In this document: positions 44,201-58,200 of the stretch, in pieces
Numbering within the stretch: the stretch's first letter is position 1
How the letters are laid out: the number at the start of each line of letters is the position of its first letter
Assembly: GCF_000003815.2 (NCBI RefSeq)
Contig: NC_049987.1
Location: 17,773,959-17,837,958, forward strand
DNA from: Branchiostoma floridae
Taxonomy: Eukaryota; Chordata; Leptocardii; Amphioxiformes; Branchiostomatidae
Reading direction: 5' to 3'
DNA: 64,000 bases
The notes under the pieces: model-generated
Databases searched by the model: none
Told to the model about the DNA's origin: nothing
Seen by the model: only the letters and a program-made list of their open reading frames with translations
Position numbers and translations under genes: made by a program

Positions 44201-47200
44201 TAGACGCTGAAAAAGGAGATAAAACACTATTAATATTTCTATGAAGCACCATATACTATCGTTAATCGCTACATTAATATTAGACAAAATACATATTATC
44301 TATATATGTTTTCACAAAATCCATGGTAATCTTTAACTTCTGCCTGTTTGAAGATGTACAAATGTATTTGATATGAAGTATGGCCACCTTTACACATGAG
44401 CCGTTGAAAAATCTACGAAACAGTACAGACCATTCGAGTGTTGGGATTGAATATTCAGATGAATACCGAAAATTGTTTGCTGCCGTTGGTTGTTTCATAC
44501 CTCTCTTCCAAGGATCTTTAGCTCTGCTCCTCCTAAAATAGGGTCTGTTGACTGGATACCTGTCAGCTTTGTCCACTTTTCAAGAGTAACTCCCTCCCTC
44601 TCATTCCACTCTCCTATCTACAAATACAAAATCATGAAAAAGGGTATTACTAAGTGATAAGGATCTAAGCTAGCTTCACCCTGTTAAAACAGTTAGTTTA
44701 CCAGTTATTGTGGACGAAACAGCCGCTACCAAGTTATGAAATTATTGCTTTTAATAGTATAAACATTCTAGAACTGAGAGATTTAAGCATGATACCGATG
44801 CATGGCAGCTAAAGGAAACAAATGGAAGCCCTGCCATGGAATCTCTCTCAATGCGACAATGAACTGTGTGTTTGTGCCGTGCGTCAATGTAATCGGGGTT
44901 GATAAATCTTGTTCGAGGAAATAGATGAAATTTGAATTCAAACCTACACGTCATCTCACAGTAGAATTATAGAAATGTATAATTAAAAGTATCAACTATA
45001 TTTGCTGACCTCTAAGGTTATCTCTAATTTAAAAAAAATATCATGATGATTCAAGGGTAAACCTATCCCGGATTGGCGTCATTACAATTACAAATGGCAT
45101 TTTGAATCGTATTCTCGCGAGCGCAGCCTGGCGAGAACGCGCGTGACGTTGTGCGCAAATGAGGTTGGAGGCGGTTCGTGTAAAGCTTAAGGTAGAATAA
45201 TAAACTACTTACGTGCTCAGGTCGTCCTTCAAACGATAACTCCATTATCTCAATTGAGAACTTCACACGCGTTCCCTGTTGACCAAAGGCCACCATCCCT
45301 GACCTCCCGTTGAACCCAACCTGTTTTTAATATAATTACAATCGATCAGCTCTGATAAATGTAACTGATACCTTTCTTAGCCTTTGAAAATTGGACACTA
45401 ACTAATTAAATGGCTACTTCACAGGGTAATTAGGAATAATTACCATCAACCTTTCAATCTTACCTTAAGTGGTACAGTTAAAGTGAGTGGCTTAATTAAT
45501 AAATAACTCCCTGGTAGGCTAAAGGTAGCTCTTTATTACGTTGAAATACAATTAAGGGCGTATCAGATGAAGTGAGTGTCCAGAAATAGATTAACAAATG
45601 GCTTTCAAATGGCAATGTGAGGCAAAGATGCAAGTGATGCAAATGCAAAATTTTGATCCAAGATATCACACACCCAAGAAATATTAGTGAGAAAAAAAAC
45701 TGATTATATGCCTGGATTTACCATCCCCTAAACATGATGCTCTTTCAGACATATCTGATTTTCATAGTCTGTATACAGGGCCCTACAGAGTCAAACAAAC
45801 AAAGTAGAATGTATCGCCGTTCACCTCGAAGCCAGAAGAATGGTTTTCGGATATACAACAAGGAGAAGTAAAGAGATCGTCCAATTTTAGCCTAGGATTC
45901 TCCCTCAAAGTCTAAATCAGAGAATAATTGCTCCTCCAATTATGGCAACCAACAGATTCAGGTCTGACTTCGTTCAATGCTAGTAAACAACACGTTCATG
46001 AATTGAAAATACTACAAAGTCCCTGATTTTCCGGACTAAGGCCTACGTCACATTTCCAAACCTAGGTCTGGTCGGTTAGATTTCGGGAACTAAGAGTATG
46101 ATATAAAAGAAACCAAACTACACACGTCATGCATGAGGAGAAATGTCGTAGGCATTGTGTATATTTTTACGTATACAATTTCATTTTTTTTTAATTTTTT
46201 ACAAACAGCCAGGTCAGGAACCAGTTCAAAAATGTGACGTTAGCCTTAGAGATGCTAGCTCTAGGCTTCTGAGGTTTGTCCAGTTAAATGGTAGCAACAC
46301 GTAGAAGCGTAATGTAGTCTTATAATGTTTATCCACACCTTGTAAACAGCTGATCCAATCTGGTCACAGATGTCCTCTTCTTCAGCCAGGAGCCTGGTAG
46401 CGTGCCAGACAGCCAATGCTGCATCGAATGTCATGGCAGCTTGTAGAGTGTTGGTCTGGTTCTCGTTGCTGAAGTTTACGAACTTGGAGTAGGCCGTTTC
46501 GTGTGTCCGAAGCCGAAACAGGGTAATACGTACCCCGGTATTCCTATGGTGGTACACCTGAAGACCATTCTCTTCCTGCAGAAGAAATAGAATGTTTGAT
46601 TGCACAAGGTAATGTTACAGTACATGTACATAGATTTTGGAAACTGCCAGACATTTAAGGTAATAACATCTTTATCCGCGGGATATCCATTGTATCATTT
46701 AGCAACATGGTATTTTATGAGCATATCAAATCTAAGATTGTTGTCTAAGCGGTGGTTTCAATTTTTAGAAAAATCATAGCCCGTTGATTTGATATCCCGT
46801 TGACTATACCCTGCTTAAAAACAATGGTATAGATTACCCAACGGATAAAGATGAACTAGCGTTGGAATCCACCACATGTCTTTATCATTTTAATGCATGA
46901 TCTGTTGATCTATTTTTTTAAAAACCAAAACTACCCTAAAGGTAATTCGAAGTATATAGTCTTTAGTTATAAAACCTGCTGATCTACGGATATTGCCAAG
47001 TGTCATGATCAAGTGAATGTTACCTGGAATGTCTGACAGTTTCTAAAATCTACCCAGTTTATTGAGTGGCTGTTACTTTACGTTTATTACGAGTTACCAG
47101 AAAATGGCTAACATTCGTCGACGTAATAAGGTTTCTAAAAGTGCAGGTAAAATTGCATTCATGAATTCACACATTTTAATGGTCACTTAAAGACTAAAAA

Positions 47201-50200
47201 AAATATTCATTTACCAATGTTGTTAGAATCCAGTGGTATCTTGGATCAAGCATCAAATGATGAAGGGCCTGTATAGAAACATGGTCGCAATGAAGGTCAT
47301 TTGTTATAAACCTGTGACGCTTTTTCCAAAATATCTAGGAATCATCTATGAGCTGAAGATCAAATTCTATATAATAATTTGGGCACACATACAAGAGTCT
47401 GCATCAAATAGATTTTACGTTGTTAGATCTAGATTAGAATGGATGATTGATTTAACTATCGATTGATAGAAATAACAGACCATACAATCTTTTATGTGAC
47501 GTTATCTGCACCATGTTGGATTTCAGTATATGCTCGTAAATTGGAAGATGTCGTTGCTTAATCCAATTAACCGACAATTTTGGCATCGGCAATTAAATTA
47601 AAGTTATCAATAAAAGTTATTAAAAACCTGTTTATTCTTAGACTAGTTGGTTATACTTTTCCATTTTGCATGCTCACTTTGTCCATGTAGACTTACATAG
47701 TGAAGAACTTCGTTTGTTGCATACGCATCTGCGATGATGAGGAAACGCTTTTCCTTGCGGTTCTTGGAGCTTTTCAGGAAACTTTCCAACTGAACATGGC
47801 GAGCGGTTGGATCGTTTGGTATCTCGGCCACACGGTAGTAGACGTTGGAGTAACTCATCAATGACATCAGCTGTTCAAAGACACCGTGGTACCCTGCAAG
47901 TACATTCAGAGACAATTGCAAAACTTTGGGCAATTTGATGCCATTTTACATAACCTTGTCAGCTGTTTTTGTTGTTTTGGTTACATTCTTATTAATATTT
48001 CCAGGTTAGTGCCATGACATTATTTCATGCAAATATCAGGCTTATGCCATAATGGTCAGTTTAATTATGCTATTTATTTGTACTATGTGAAGGGGAAATG
48101 GTTTGGGCTTTCAGAGTTCTATGCAATTCCCAAAATTATGAAATTGGCCATAATGCAATTAGTTGGAGTCTAATTTACTATTTATTCAAACTTAATCAAT
48201 CCCACCATATGCATCTCCATACATCACAATATGAGTGAATAGTACAGATTTGAATCAGAGTCTCAGATATGGATCTCTACCGACAGAAACTGGAATTCTG
48301 TTGGTAGAGATCCCGATCAAAAGCTGTAAAGTTTTCTTTGAAGAGAAAGGCAAGCTTCAATTTATATTCTTTAGATCAATGACTTGACTTGAACATTAGG
48401 ACTCTAAACCAATTCTACCCTCTTATAGGAGTCCATTTCGACAGAGTCAATTTTGTTATAGTTCGCAAATAGCTTTAAGTTGAATGCAGTACGTTGGTTA
48501 ATTGTACTATGTATGCTGTGGTGAACCAGCATGAAAAGCTTGATATCATGGTAGCATATAGAGGGAACTAGTAGCCAAATATTCAAAAGGTTTCGATACG
48601 ATCTACGGGTATAATCTGGCAGATCGCAATCTCTAAGCTAACACACACATGAAATTACTAGTATATTAAGTTTATGACAATGGGAAACTTAAATTGTTCA
48701 ATTTTACCTGATTTACGTATGTGTTTTTTTTTTACATTGCAATTAACCCTTGGCCCTATGTGTCTAAAAATGTAATGACTTGTATTTACATGCACCTTTA
48801 ACGTTCTGAGTGCCTATTTGCAGCGACACGAATTTTGGGTAATATGTCAAAGGTAAAGGCCTCTGCTTGTGAAACGTTCTAGTCTCAACTATAGTTTTTG
48901 CATAAAAGTTTCCAGGCGTGATTGTTTATGCTTTAGAGGCCCTCACCTTTGATATACTAGTATTGCCCACAATGCCTGTCGTTGCACATACGTATACACT
49001 AAATGATAAGCGTGCTTATAACTATAGAATTTCCTCACCTCCACTCTTGTGAAAGAAAACCGTTAGGGAGCGCCAGTTGAACGTTTGAATCGTCTGGTGC
49101 AGCATCTTAGCCATCTGATTGGCTGACGGGTGGATTTCCAAGATGTTGATGTCTGGCTGCTTGTTGTGGTCCTTACTAACGGGAGGTCCCACCCGTATGA
49201 TGGGTTGGGGGAGGGCGCGTAAGATGAAGGAAGAGTCAGGGCAGTGGTCGTCCCAGCAATCCAGTAGGACGGTAGCACAGACGTCTTCATCCAGAAATTC
49301 AGCCATGTCTGTCATAAATAGATTATGGAAATTAATCAAAGTAGGAACATCATAGATTCGGCCCGACGCATACAGTTGTTGTCAGAGGCCTGCACTGCAC
49401 AGCACACGGACCGAACATGGTTATATGTAGTGACCGCATTGTTATTTTTATTCATAGAACTTTTGTCGTCAAAATTATGCCACGAAATTTAGTCAGTTTC
49501 ATTACAATCATTACATCATGTATTAATATCAAACAAGGCCAAGTAAAAACTGTTAACCTATAAATAGCATATGAGCTTTGTTTTTGAGATAGAGTTTATC
49601 ATGAAACGCACATCGTCAAGCGTATTACTAAATTGATAACTCTTTTAATATGATATGAAAAAGATAGCATACGTAAAGCTTTCTTTTACTCAATCAGTCA
49701 ATTCTATCTGCTTACTTTTCAACGCCTTTAAGAAATCTTCCTCAGAGTTTCTAATATGAAAGAGTTAGCCAATTGGCTTTCAAATCTATAGTTGATCATC
49801 TTGCATTGTATACACAGCTAGCTAATTAGCTGAGTCAGACATAAATTTAAAGAAAAATGCATCTCAATGCAACTTGGGGGTTTGGAATCGTAATCAATCA
49901 CCTGCTGTAAGGGACGTGAGGTTGTTATCTGCGGCGTCAATTATCTTCTCGACTACGGAGAGCTGTAGTGATTTTGGGAAGGCGCCACTTTCCCGGATAG
50001 TCGACATGGCTTGGTCAAAATCAGAGGAGGTATGGCCAAGATTCATAACTCCTGCAGTATTCAACACACAGAAAGAATAAATATACTTAAAGAGACGGAA
50101 ATCGTGACAAAAATCTTTCATACAGCAAATTGCTACAGTATATTATTCTCTTGGTTCTCCGGTCAATCAAAATACACATTTCTAGCTGCTACAAAAAGGT

Positions 50201-50757
50201 ACAATTTGTTTACTTTAAAATTCCTTTGTACCTTTCGAGCAGCAAATATATGTTAAAAGAATAATGTATTCACAATAAAAATTCTAAATATGTTGCATGG
50301 ACTACACTGATCCTCTAAATATTACAGACGAGACCATGTTTGAATCGGTCTAACACAGATGACTTTTAATCAATGTACGCTGATGTTTTTAAACAACTCT
50401 GAACACGGAACATAAATTTTTCGTTATTCAATAAAACAAAATGAATGGCAATTCTGATTCAAAACTGCCAACATTTTCTTCTCAGACATTAAGAATAGCT
50501 AGGCATACAAGCATCCTCAAAGGCATTTGAAACAAATTCATACAAACGAAACGTCAATGTAGACTGTTGTATTTCCTGAAACAAAAATCAAACGCTGACG
50601 TCTTAAACCATTTATTCTTTCTAGGTTATTATATCAAAAACCTTGTAATAGTATAAAATATGTACAACGATATTTTTCACTCACCGATCTTCAAATTCAC
50701 GGCCATGGCACATCCCAACGCCGACAGGAACACGAAACACCGCAGTACAACTCCCAT
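38272..50757 (-). CDS. Ionotropic glutamate receptor A (complete, 17 exons)
   Basis: Exons (high to low): 50685-50757, 49902-50051, 49039-49308, 47697-47893, 47215-47268, 46339-46575, 45213-45320, 44501-44617, 43914-44012, 43105-43209, 42165-42400, 41555-41708, 40867-41011, 40153-40394, 39768-39868, 39231-39399 and 38272-38340. All phases fit, giving 841 residues. Signal peptide 1-20; LIVBP-like amino-terminal domain to about 360; ligand-binding S1 about 395-520; M1 about 522-547; pore loop 570-600 (NLVQSAWFTYGCLVGQGG); M3 with SYTANLAAF at 616-624; S2 about 640-762; M4 about 786-809; short tail. Arg484 (SRRTEVLEYS) matches the ligand carboxylate-binding arginine and Glu704 (FAFIGEPNY) the amino-group-binding acid. 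Gly587 occupies the Q/R/N pore site. Class not certain; the lancelet-expanded epsilon group is my best guess. Confidence 0.9.
41778..41984. mobile_element. MITE in an iGluR-A intron
   Basis: Terminal inverted repeats of about 41 bp: CGTCTGTCACATTCCTCAGG at the left, and TCCGAGGAATGTGACAGACG at the right. The match continues through GCAATT.TGA.TGGTTCACATT. No coding capacity. Confidence 0.85.
43604..43692. repeat. Dispersed repeat with CACGTG palindromes, copy 2 (iGluR-A intron)
   Basis: Inverted relative to 35780-35872 and roughly 85% similar by eye. Contains GATCACGTGTTAATAAGATC and a second CACGTG, both E-box-type hexamers. Confidence 0.8.
46660..46865. mobile_element. Diverged MITE of the 38047 family in an iGluR-A intron
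   Basis: CTTTATCCGCGGGATATCCATTGT at the left (first 20: CTTTATCCGCGGGATATCCA) and ACAATGGTATAGATTACCCA, then ACGGATAAAGATGAACTAGC at the right. Confidence 0.65.
48271..48312. repeat. Short hairpin in an iGluR-A intron
   Basis: GGATCTCTACCGACAGAA and TTCTGTTGGTAGAGATCC form an 18-bp stem with two mismatches or wobbles around a six-base loop. Confidence 0.75.
48820..48992. repeat. Foldback element in an iGluR-A intron
   Basis: TGCAGCGACACGAATTTTGG and GTCAAAGGTAAAGGCCTCT on the left pair with AGAGGCCCTCACCTTTGATA and CCCACAATGCCTGTCGTTGCA-type sequence on the right. Confidence 0.6.
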
Positions 50758-52060
50758 GTCTTACTTGGTCGTTGGTTCCAGAGCAACCTCTCACAGTAAG
50801 AGCTACACTGTAAAATGTTCTGGCTACCTTGGCGAAAACGAAGATAACGAAGTTGCTGTAGCCTAAGAAGACTAATTGAGCTGATAAGAAAGAGCCTCTT
50901 TAAGGAAATTGGTCTCTTGTACATTAAGCCAGAAAGTTACCGCCTTTAAACAGCATTAGGCCTGGACCTTGTCCGTTAAGAGTGCTTCTATAATAAATGA
51001 TGATGAATGCTGGACCTCCGTTCCATCCCTATTACCAATAGATAGCAACGTTGATGCAATTTTTTAATGTATTTTTCAGATAACATCATTTTTATGCAAA
51101 AAATTATAAGCTCTAAATTTCAAAGCACCGATTTTTGTTCGATAAAAGAACAAAATAACTTGATAGTCTTTAAAAGTTTGAAAGAAATTGGCTACGACTA
51201 TAATTCTCCGTGCCTACAGTTTAGTGCTTATAATGGTTTGGTATTAGCTATCGCCACATTACAGCGAGATTTGATTGAAATAAATAAAATAAATAAATAT
51301 ACCATTCGTTTGCAATAAACATAGGAATGAGGTAAAATGTTCCAAATTTATACCTCCTGTCATTCATAAATAAAAGAAGCCCGTGTTATCAGAAAATCAA
51401 AGGAAGAACTTCATTTGGGAGGCCGCCAGACCATTTGTGGATGGATTATTGGTCATGGGTCGGTGATATACGTTGTCTAAGATAGTGGAATGTAATTAAA
51501 AGCAGGTTAAACTACATTACGGGGGTCATTGATAACATCACTAGCATAATTAAGTGACCATCCGTATTGTAAATATCTGTATCTGTATCGATAAAGCCGG
51601 TATGATCGCCGGCGCGCGGCAGCAGCTAAATATGAATTATCACAATGAACGGCCCGTCATACCTAACCTTTGCACATCTGACTGGAAATGTTGATCGAAG
51701 CTACAGCGAGGATGCGTCTATTGTACTTTTCTGACAACGAACTCCACTAAGTGACAGTTCTAGGGAAGAACATATCAATCCTTGGTTACAAACGTTAGTG
51801 CTTGAAGGCATAACTGTTTCTTGTTGTTTTCTGAACTGGTTTATGATACTCCGTAATTGATACATCTACGAGGCTAGTCATTTTGTACGTCATGCATAGT
51901 CTGAATATTTGCTTTCTGTCTTCAAGTGAATTCCAATGCAATCAAGTCTGTTTTCATTTTGGTGATTTTCCCGAAAGAGCGTTCGCATAAATGTATTGTT
52001 TTTATGTTGACTAAGACAAATTAAGCGGATAGTTGTTTCAACGATAATTTAATCTTGACA

Positions 52061-52437
52061 CTAAGGCCACACCTATTTAATTTCCTGGTTCGCGGATTTT
52101 TTCATAAAAAATATGGAGAAAGAGGGCGAAATAAGAATAAAAATAAAAATTGTAAAATGGTTGGGGTAAAGGTAATGGCTAATCCAAAACAAAAAGAAAA
52201 AACGTTTTCAGCTTGAAAAAAGTACAAAAACACTATTATTGTACAGTAACAGCACCTGTACCCACACTTTAAGGAGCTTATAATATAAAGGCCAATTTGC
52301 TACACCAGAAAGTTGGTGAATGGTTTCATTAATGGTGAAAATTTTCTGAGTGGTAATTTTTATCTTTTTGTTTTTTTTTCCCAAAAATAGGAGCGAGCGA
52401 ATCCGTGAACCAAGAAATTAAATTGGTGTGGCCTAAG
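52061..52437. mobile_element. MITE with CTAAGGCCACACC termini
   Basis: The left end CTAAGGCCACACCTATTTAA and the right end, read in reverse, CTTAGGCCACACCAATTTAA match for about 40 bp through TTTC.TGGTTC.CGGATT. A-rich interior, no coding capacity. Confidence 0.85.
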
Positions 52438-54914
52438 GGCATGATGATAAGAGGTACAACAAAATGAAGAAGAAAAAACTAACATCTCCGTCTTCTTGGA
52501 TCCTTTAAATTTGTTTCGACATCAACATCGTGTTGTATTGGTCGGTCGGCAAATCACGCTCTTCCACAGATCTAACCCTACGATCTAGATCTGTGCCACT
52601 ATTTCCATTCTTACGTAATGATTTATTTACATCCCTGTGTTTAGATAAAACCAATTTCACGAAATACGATACCAGAAGTAAGTTTTTACTTGAAAGTTCA
52701 CATGAGTTTGTAGAGGTCATTCTGGAAAAAGTTGAATTGTAATATCCAACACACAAACAATTGGACTTACCAAAATTTTCGACTGATCAGCTCCAATCTT
52801 TGTCAAGAAATGAGCAAAATAAGTAGATTATGAGTAGACTATATATTCTGATCTGACAGCTCTTATGATGCTAAGATAAATATGTTTATATAAAAAATGT
52901 TTATATAAAGATAAATATTGTTTGTAATTTGAAAAGATAATGGCACTCATGTTTAGCTATAGCCCACCTGATTGTATAAAGATGTTTGTTATAATACAAT
53001 ATATTTTGTGAGTAGGATTTTGAGGTTTATTCTGTATCTCTATTTTTCTAGTCGACCATGCAAAATTCTCTGTGCTTTTTGTCGTGTCAATTAAGCTCCA
53101 TTGAATTCCATTCATTGGTTGAAACTCAAAATTTTCCACATTCCTCAAGGCTGTACTTCTGAAGGCAGCCTTACCTCGAGAACGTTATAGAACCCACCAC
53201 ACTTATCTATAAAGAAGGATTCCATCCTGATGTGAGTGGTTCAACAACTTCTGTCTTATGGCCGCACCTGGGGAATTTACCGTCGTATTGAGGTCCCCTG
53301 ATCGATCATGAGTTAAAGCGCAAAATGACAGTCGCTTCAGATCCTTGCAATTTAACCTTGCCTTAAGTAAGCTCCTTGCGACTCAAAAGACAGTAGCTGG
53401 CCCACCCAATATTGATATGGTAACTTGATTACTGTTTTATTGTTAGCCTTGGTGTGTATTGATTAGAAAAGTATGTTATGTTGTATATATTAAGGTTTTT
53501 ATTATAAGACTAAAACATGATTAATTCAGCCAGTTTTATAGCAAGGTATAGCAGGCTGCAACGTTGTTTTAGTATGTATGCATATGTCTCAATAAAATAA
53601 ACCATGAATATATTAAAAAAAGGAAACCTTCTGTACATTTGTCTGTAAAATTTATGTCCAAGTTATCAGACTGTTTTGACTTAAAACAAACTTTTCCTAC
53701 GTCGATGAAGGTCATCCAGGTAATAAGATACATCCCAAGACAGTTTGTCAATGAAAGTCATATAACTTTTTAAACGTTCAGACGTTTCAGGTAACATACG
53801 TGATCTTTCGATCGCACATGCTAAAGTTCAGTATTCGATGGATTTGTGTGTGAAATCATGACTGTTACTCAACGATTACAATATCATGTAAATGAGACAT
53901 GATACACCTTATTCGTGAAAACGTTTATTTGTATGTTCACATCACAATAGATATGAAAGTCTGAATATGTCAGTGTGCACCATATTGCTTCCTAATTAAC
54001 ACAGTGTGCCTACATATTCATGCATGCATAAAACGTTTGAACCTTTATCTATTATTTGTTGTCGTTAATGGGAAGCTCAAATCGGCCTGCAGGCCGCTTT
54101 TCATTGACGTCATGAGGGGGGTACAGGTCAGATAGAATATAACAGTGATACAGATAACATCCAGTCCTTACAAATCTAGTTTAGAATCGTCTGGGAAAGG
54201 GTACATTCATGATTTATTATCGACTATAATAAATATACATAGCATGAAAGGCATAAGAAGTTAACAGATATGTGTAAGATGTCAACCTCATAAACATAAT
54301 TTGGTATTGTCTTTGAAGACAATAGCTATAGGCAAAATATCTTTAGAAGGCGAATAATTGTATCACATTGTATCCAAGCACATGATCACAGCACATTTCA
54401 CTTATAACATTATTCATATTTGTTGCATTATTTTGACATACAAACATTCATCAGAACGACATAGATATATCAATCTAGATAAGTTATGCAGTCAGCATAG
54501 CTACGAAGTTATATAACACTACATATATTATATATAGACATATGTGACTTTATCTAGATGGTTAATCATGCATATGGCTATATAGGCTATATATGAGAGT
54601 ACAGGCCAGACTTTACATATACAATATATATAGTGCATTATATAGTCTTTCTAAAAGAAGAAAATTAGAAGCAATCATTCTAAGTTAATACGTCTAGATT
54701 TAGTGTTTACAAGAATAGTAAAATTTTAGGTTATTTTTGCAGTAATCTTCTTCGGCTCTTGTCGTCTCTTCAGTACTAGTATTTTTGCAGTACTAGCAAT
54801 AAAAATTAATTATGTTATGACCATTTAAAATTGGGTTACATAATTATAAATTTCATTAAACTTTAGACAGTATTCTTCACAGAAGAGCTTCATCGTTACG
54901 AACGACTTTCTGTG

Positions 54915-55082
54915 GGGTAACCTATATCCGATAGTATCAAAAGCAGTGTGTTTAGGGCCATCAAGACGATGGATGGTGGTTTCATTACGATTTCTTTTGA
55001 AAAAATTGCAGTTTTTAACGACAGTCTGTCGATTTGAAACTGTATTCCTAAAACCCAGCAGATAAAGGTTAACCAGCGTTAA
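54915..55082. mobile_element. Diverged MITE of the 38047 family
   Basis: GGGGTAACCTATATCCGATA at the left and CAGCAGATAAAGGTTAACCA, then GCGTTAAG at the right, with a shared interior motif CAGTCTGTCGATTTGAAACT resembling TTTGAAACTACTGTCCGTCG in the 38047 copy. Confidence 0.6.
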
Positions 55083-55248
55083 GTTTTGAAGCTTGCCTAT
55101 GGGTCAAAACACATGCATGGCCATAGATTTATTGAGGTGTAATGCAGAATGGTCCATCGGATAAAAGCCCACTTTGCGGATTAAATTAGCGGAATAAATA
55201 AAGAGATTCGTGAATAGATTGATACATAAAATGAACCATGATGACGTC

Positions 55249-58200
55249 CTAAGTCCCGTTAGCCATCGTGATGGTTACCTCAGAGTCTGCATTTTCTTTC
55301 TTAGGGGACGCTTTGGTGCAGGCCTGAAAAAAGAGATACATTTGGTATATTATATTTATTTCATTTGGTATAAGAGCACGACTAATATTTGCATGCAAAA
55401 ATTTGTGCAATTACTGAAGGAATTGAAATGTCTATAGTATCATACCTTTATTGTGGTTGACATATCAATGCTTTGATGCCATGAAAAATGAACGAAAACT
55501 GTCCCTTCTACTGTGTAAGCAAAATCTACCGTTCACTGATGTTAGATTTTGCTACCTTGGTAAAGGGTAAGAAAAGGTAGTCTTTAGGGCGTTTAGATGC
55601 TGTAGTGTCATTGAGTTGGTATTCACTGTCTAAGGTACAGCATTAAAATTCGGAGCCAAACACTTTCCTTTCAATCCCTTCTACCTCCACTTGCAAAATC
55701 AGGTACACATTTGTTTAGTGTAGTAACCATTTTCCAGTGGAGTAAGAAAAGTCGTTTAAAGTGTGTTTCCCGAGGGACAACATCCATGACATATCACGGA
55801 TTCGAACCCAGAACCTCTAGAGTCAAACAGCATAACCGTTACTCCAAAACAACGTTATCTTTGCCAACTTGAAGTAACCAGAAACCTAACCCTTTTTGGT
55901 GAGTTTGCGCCCCTGATGTCCAAAACACTCGAACAGACCGACGATACCACCAGCGGTGATGCCGAGAAGCAGCACGATGAAGACTCCCTTGAAGTTGTTG
56001 ATGCGAAGGACGCCATCTTGTTTGTTGTGCTCCATACACTTGCCAGGTTTCTCCAACCACCTATGAGAAAAGAAAACAAACATCATGTATAAACTAGAGA
56101 AGTATTTTGTGCAGTTTATTTTGTAGTTTGTTACTAGTATGAAATGATGAGTTTTTATTGATTAAAAGTCAAAAGTAATCACACGATAAAGGAGATATGT
56201 CTATGCCATTGTATCCATGTTTTTAAATTGATGTATCAAAATGATACAAAGATTAAACGGCCTATATCAATACGACATACTCATATCCTAAGGAACGTAT
56301 GTTTAAAACATCTATGTTAATTTCAGTATATATATGCTTGTAGGGTCTGTATCTGTATCTGTATCTATAAAGCCGGCATAACCGCCATTTGGCGTAACAC
56401 ACCAGCTTCGCGGGCACGCGGTGCGGGTCTCAACGACCATATGTGAAATGTGAATATTTGTGGAAAATATGTCAAAGTCTGTTGTAGAGCTTGATACATT
56501 TGCGAAACGATTTCGTTAAGTGTCTCACTTGAGTTTAAGACTGTCCAGAATTCCTTCGTCCTGCATCGCCATTAGAGCTCTGTTCATTGGCTCCAAGTAT
56601 GGAGATCCGGCAGGAAACGGCAAAGCAATCTGATAAGAAACAACAAACACTTGATGATTCAAGAAAGTCGAAAAAAACTTAACTGACTGCAGCAACTGGT
56701 CGTATTTGCAAGGTAACCTGTGTCACCCCTCGTCTTTTTAGGCAATGAGTGTTGCTAAAGTTTTGCGATTTTTCATAATGTCATTTACCAGCAGAGATGA
56801 ATTTTATGATATTTTCTATATAGCTAGCTTCTTACCAGAGTAAAAGTTATCAACGCAACTCTTCCAGCATCGTGTTAGTTACATCACAGCCCCAAGCGCT
56901 CATTTACAGTTGTGGTGAATCTTGGTCTAGTTCAAAGTTCAAGATCTCGGAGATGCTATAAACTAGTAGGTTTTTCGTGATCTACCGTTATTTTCAACGG
57001 TTTGTTTATCATTTCATAGGCATTTAGTCATTTCACAAGTCGGGATCGATGGGAAATAATTGTGAAAATATTCAAAAAGAACCGGCCATCACAACTGATC
57101 TTGAACTATAACCTAGACCACAATGCATTACTACTGCGCACGTACAAGGGTAAGATGTCATATCAACATGGCACCTACCATTGACTTGAAGAAGGGGTCA
57201 GAAGCCAAGGTGAGGTTGCACCAGTCGTTTTGCAGCACGTATTTGTAGTTTGCCCCTGCGATGAATGCATAGTTGCCCTCTGATGCACGACGCAGTCCTT
57301 CCTCTTTGGTGTCCAGTATGGCGGTGTCCCTATGTTCCTGCATGTACTTCCCCATGGACCGGTAGGGAGGGAGAGTTGTGTTCTGTACGAACTTCAACAA
57401 CGTGTAGCCTCTGTAGGTCCCTGTTGAGAATCAAACAGTGAATGGTAATCAACTTCCATGCTACACCAAGGACTTGAAAAAAATACTACAAACAATAACT
57501 GTTTTGTTTGTTTGTTTTGTTGTTTGTTCTGCATAAACGGTGCTAGGACATAAAAAATCTTGAACCACTACACTATTCCTTTCTTATTTGAACATCGGAT
57601 AAAGCCATCATGATTCTTTTTAACTGATGTTATAAATTACACCATTAGACAATGTATTTAGAATTTGCCATTATTGTTTCTTTGTTCTTCATAACTTTGA
57701 AGTTGTAATGTTATGTAGCTATATGTAGTATCGTAGGACTAAAGTGACTTTTGATAAGGTTGCTGACCCTTTGTAGATTTAGTAAACACCCCAAAAGCAA
57801 GGTAGTGAGAATAGATGAACGTAAAAAGGTGGCTTTAACAAAAACGTCTAGGGAGAACCATATTTTCTCTTAAATTCTCTTATTAGAATAATTTCATCAT
57901 GTTGGTAAAATATGGGATATAAACAGGGAAGACAACAGGCGGACCAGGAGGATCAAGGAGGCGGTCTGGGTAATAAAATCAAACCGGGACGAGGGTGGAT
58001 ATAAACTTGGTTACGTTTGGGATTGTCATCTGGCCGCAAAAGCGCCACCTGCATAGGCAACATCTAGCGGCGAGAAGCAGAACTGCAGTCAAAAGCTCTG
58101 AGGAAGGTGTCTGATAGACACGGAAACGTCAGCTAAGTAAGTACATTCTGGTCGTGTAAAAGAATTCCCCTATATCCCATATTTTCTCTTGTATTGCTGT

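Larger units (their letters stand above)
50758..55248. other. Intergenic region between iGluR-A start and iGluR-B end
   Basis: Should hold the iGluR-A promoter near its 5' end and the iGluR-B 3' UTR near 55.2 kb. It contains a MITE (52061-52437), a diverged MITE (54915-55082) and a dispersed motif TGTATCTGTATC.ATAAAGCCGG at about 51570, seen again at about 56350. No further coding region recognised; the AT-rich open frames do not resemble known proteins. Confidence 0.5.
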
